Assembly (NCBI GenBank): GCA_018267575.1 | Contig: JAFDYF010000056.1 | Span: 248,001 to 312,000, forward strand | Length of the DNA: 64,000 nt | Source: Bacteroidota bacterium | GTDB lineage: Bacteria; Bacteroidota; Bacteroidia; Chitinophagales; Chitinophagaceae | Reading direction: 5' to 3' | Shown here: positions 62,964 to 64,000 of the stretch, one piece after another | Position numbering within the stretch: position 1 is the first letter of the stretch | Layout: each line of letters begins with the position of its first letter | Program-made: the position numbers and the translations under genes | Notes under the pieces: generated by a model | Told to the model about the DNA's origin: nothing | The model's database searches: none | The model's input: only the letters and a program-made list of their open reading frames with translations

Positions 62964-63470
62964 ATGCAAAATATCAGACCAATTTTAGTTAAAGAAAGTC
63001 TTGCCCAGTTACGCAAATTACAACATCAGCATCCTTCAAAATTTCAATGCTTACAAATGCTTATTGTTTTTAAACAACAAGGCCCGATCGGTAAGTATAT
63101 AGTGGCAGAACAAATCGGTTCAAGTCAAAGTTCTGTTGGGAAATGGCGTAGTGTTTATATGTCAAAAGGTATTGAAGCACTTTTGGTAGAAACACGTGGC
63201 GGATATAAGAAAGCTGCTATCGGCCCTATTGCAAACGAAGCATTATCCAAGCGTTTGAACAATCCCAAAGAAGGCTTTAGAAGTTTTATAGAAGTACAAC
63301 AATGGTTAGCTGATGAATTTGGGATAGAAATGAATTATCATGCAGTAAATAAATATGTAAAGCGAAAGTTTGGGGCCAGGCTAAAAGTAAGCCGCAAAAG
63401 CCATGTGCTAAAATCCCCTGCCGACGAAGCAGTTTTTAAAAAACCTAATTCAAAACCTCGAACATATTAA
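62964..63470 (+). CDS. IS630-family transposase, first frame (DNA-binding part)
   Basis: From the ATG at 62964 the protein has 168 residues with two helix-turn-helix regions (HPSKFQCLQMLIVFKQQG and GKYIVAEQIGSSQSSVGKWR in pattern, then EVQQWLADEFGIEMNYHAVNKYVKRKFG). This is the N-terminal half of an IS630 transposase. The frame stops at 63470, and the catalytic half continues in the +1 frame across an A6 run at 63438-63443. Confidence 0.85.
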   Translation: MQNIRPILVKESLAQLRKLQHQHPSKFQCLQMLIVFKQQGPIGKYIVAEQIGSSQSSVGKWRSVYMSKGIEALLVETRGGYKKAAIGPIANEALSKRLNNPKEGFRSFIEVQQWLADEFGIEMNYHAVNKYVKRKFGARLKVSRKSHVLKSPADEAVFKKPNSKPRTY

Positions 63471-64000
63471 AGAAAAATACAATAAATCAAATTGCACGAG
63501 CATCAACTTATATTTTCAGGACGAAAGTCGATTTGGTTTATTAACCGTACTTCGCAGGATGCTTACTGCAAAAGGCGTTAAGCCTGTTGCGCCTTTCCTT
63601 CACCGTTTTGGTAACCTATATTTATTTGGTGCGTTTTCACCCATTACTGGTAGCTGTCACCTTTTAGAAATGCCCCATTGCAATGCTAATACATTTCAAC
63701 ATTTTTTAGATCATACCGCATCACAAAACCCAAGTGAGTTTAAAATAACGGTACTTGACAATGGCGCTTTCCACCATGCCAAAAGCTTACATATCCCAAA
63801 CAATATTGCTTTATTATTTTTACCCCCATACTCCCCGGAGCTGAACCCTGCAGAAAAAATGTGGCGATACTTTAAAGATAGGGTTAGCATGATTGACTAT
63901 AACAATATTGAAATGCTCCAAAATAAAATTTCTGAAATAACAAAAAACTTAACTACCGATGTTATAAAATCAATCTGTGGCAATCAATTTTATCTTAACA
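63412..64000 (+). CDS. IS630-family transposase, second frame (DDE domain, truncated by window edge)
   Basis: An open frame +1 relative to the first has no stop from 63412 to 64000. It encodes the DDE domain: Asp in YFQDESRFG, Asp in VLDNGAFHHAK and Glu in YSPELNPAEKMW, all intact. It has no obvious start of its own and overlaps the first frame by 59 bp, as expected if the two are joined by frameshifting or transcript slippage. The end of the gene and the right end of the element lie outside. Confidence 0.85.

Larger units (their letters stand above)
62880..64000 (+). mobile_element. IS630-family insertion sequence, left part
   Basis: The two transposase frames define an IS630-type element that runs off the right edge. 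The left boundary is approximate; IS630 elements insert at TA and make a TA duplication, but no terminal inverted repeat can be matched without the right end. Confidence 0.7.

Overview
The window looks like chromosome of a Bacteroidota bacterium, most likely Chitinophagaceae or a close relative. This is inferred from gene content and promoter style, not from a search. Supporting signs are a SusC/SusD pair, ExbB/ExbD, ParA-ParB-DUF5683-DapB order, a NagB/PIG-L fusion, a PafA-type phosphatase, and many starts preceded by the Bacteroidota -7 element TAnnTTTG instead of a strong Shine-Dalgarno sequence. Most of the window is AT-rich. No rRNA, tRNA or CRISPR array was seen.

Layout. 1-1.3 kb: a truncated L,D-transpeptidase-type lipoprotein gene divergent from a VanX-like D-Ala-D-Ala dipeptidase. 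1.4-5.9 kb: a sucrose operon (permease, fructokinase, amylosucrase) behind a perfect LacI-type operator. 6.1-10.3 kb: an Rrf2 regulator, a likely dispersed intergenic repeat, then dapB, a DUF5683 gene, parB and parA. 10.5-18.7 kb: FMN reductase, membrane metallophosphoesterase, a PorT-like protein, exbB-exbD, a gluconate-dehydrogenase-subunit-3/GMC oxidoreductase pair, and an exported amidase. 18.7-31.7 kb: housekeeping and metabolism (OprB-type porin, prmC, ribD, DMT transporter, YigZ, 3-hydroxyacyl-CoA dehydrogenase, Mrp, PaiB, pyrF, dicarboxylate/amino acid symporter, kynU). 31.8-34.2 kb: an ECF sigma factor, a putative anti-sigma factor and a secreted DUF4097-like protein in one tight operon. 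34.4-43.2 kb: glutaryl-CoA dehydrogenase, aroK, DUF423, an orphan 7TM histidine kinase, ftsK, a LolA-like carrier, ubiX and a thioredoxin-fold protein. 43.5-53.4 kb: an alpha-oxoamine synthase (sphingolipid or sulfonolipid type), PafA phosphatase, M16 protease, SDR, PhyH, a BamA-like barrel, and a sphingomyelin-synthase-like PAP2 protein. 53.5-62.7 kb: NagB/PIG-L fusion, ROK regulator, divergent SusC/SusD, and an atypical 3-hydroxyacyl-CoA dehydrogenase. 62.9-64 kb: an IS630-type transposase split across two frames and running off the end.

How genes work together. The permease, amylosucrase and fructokinase form a self-contained sucrose route that would make alpha-glucan and fructose phosphate. 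ROK-NagB with the divergent SusC/SusD suggests an amino-sugar uptake locus. The oxoamine synthase and the PAP2/SMS-like protein, 8 kb apart, may both serve sphingolipid-type membrane lipids. Eight or nine strong intrinsic terminators separate the units. No clearly new defence or mobile system was found. The most interesting items are the amylosucrase operon, the lipid-synthesis pair, the compositional mosaic in SusC/SusD, and a possible small RNA at 43.3 kb.
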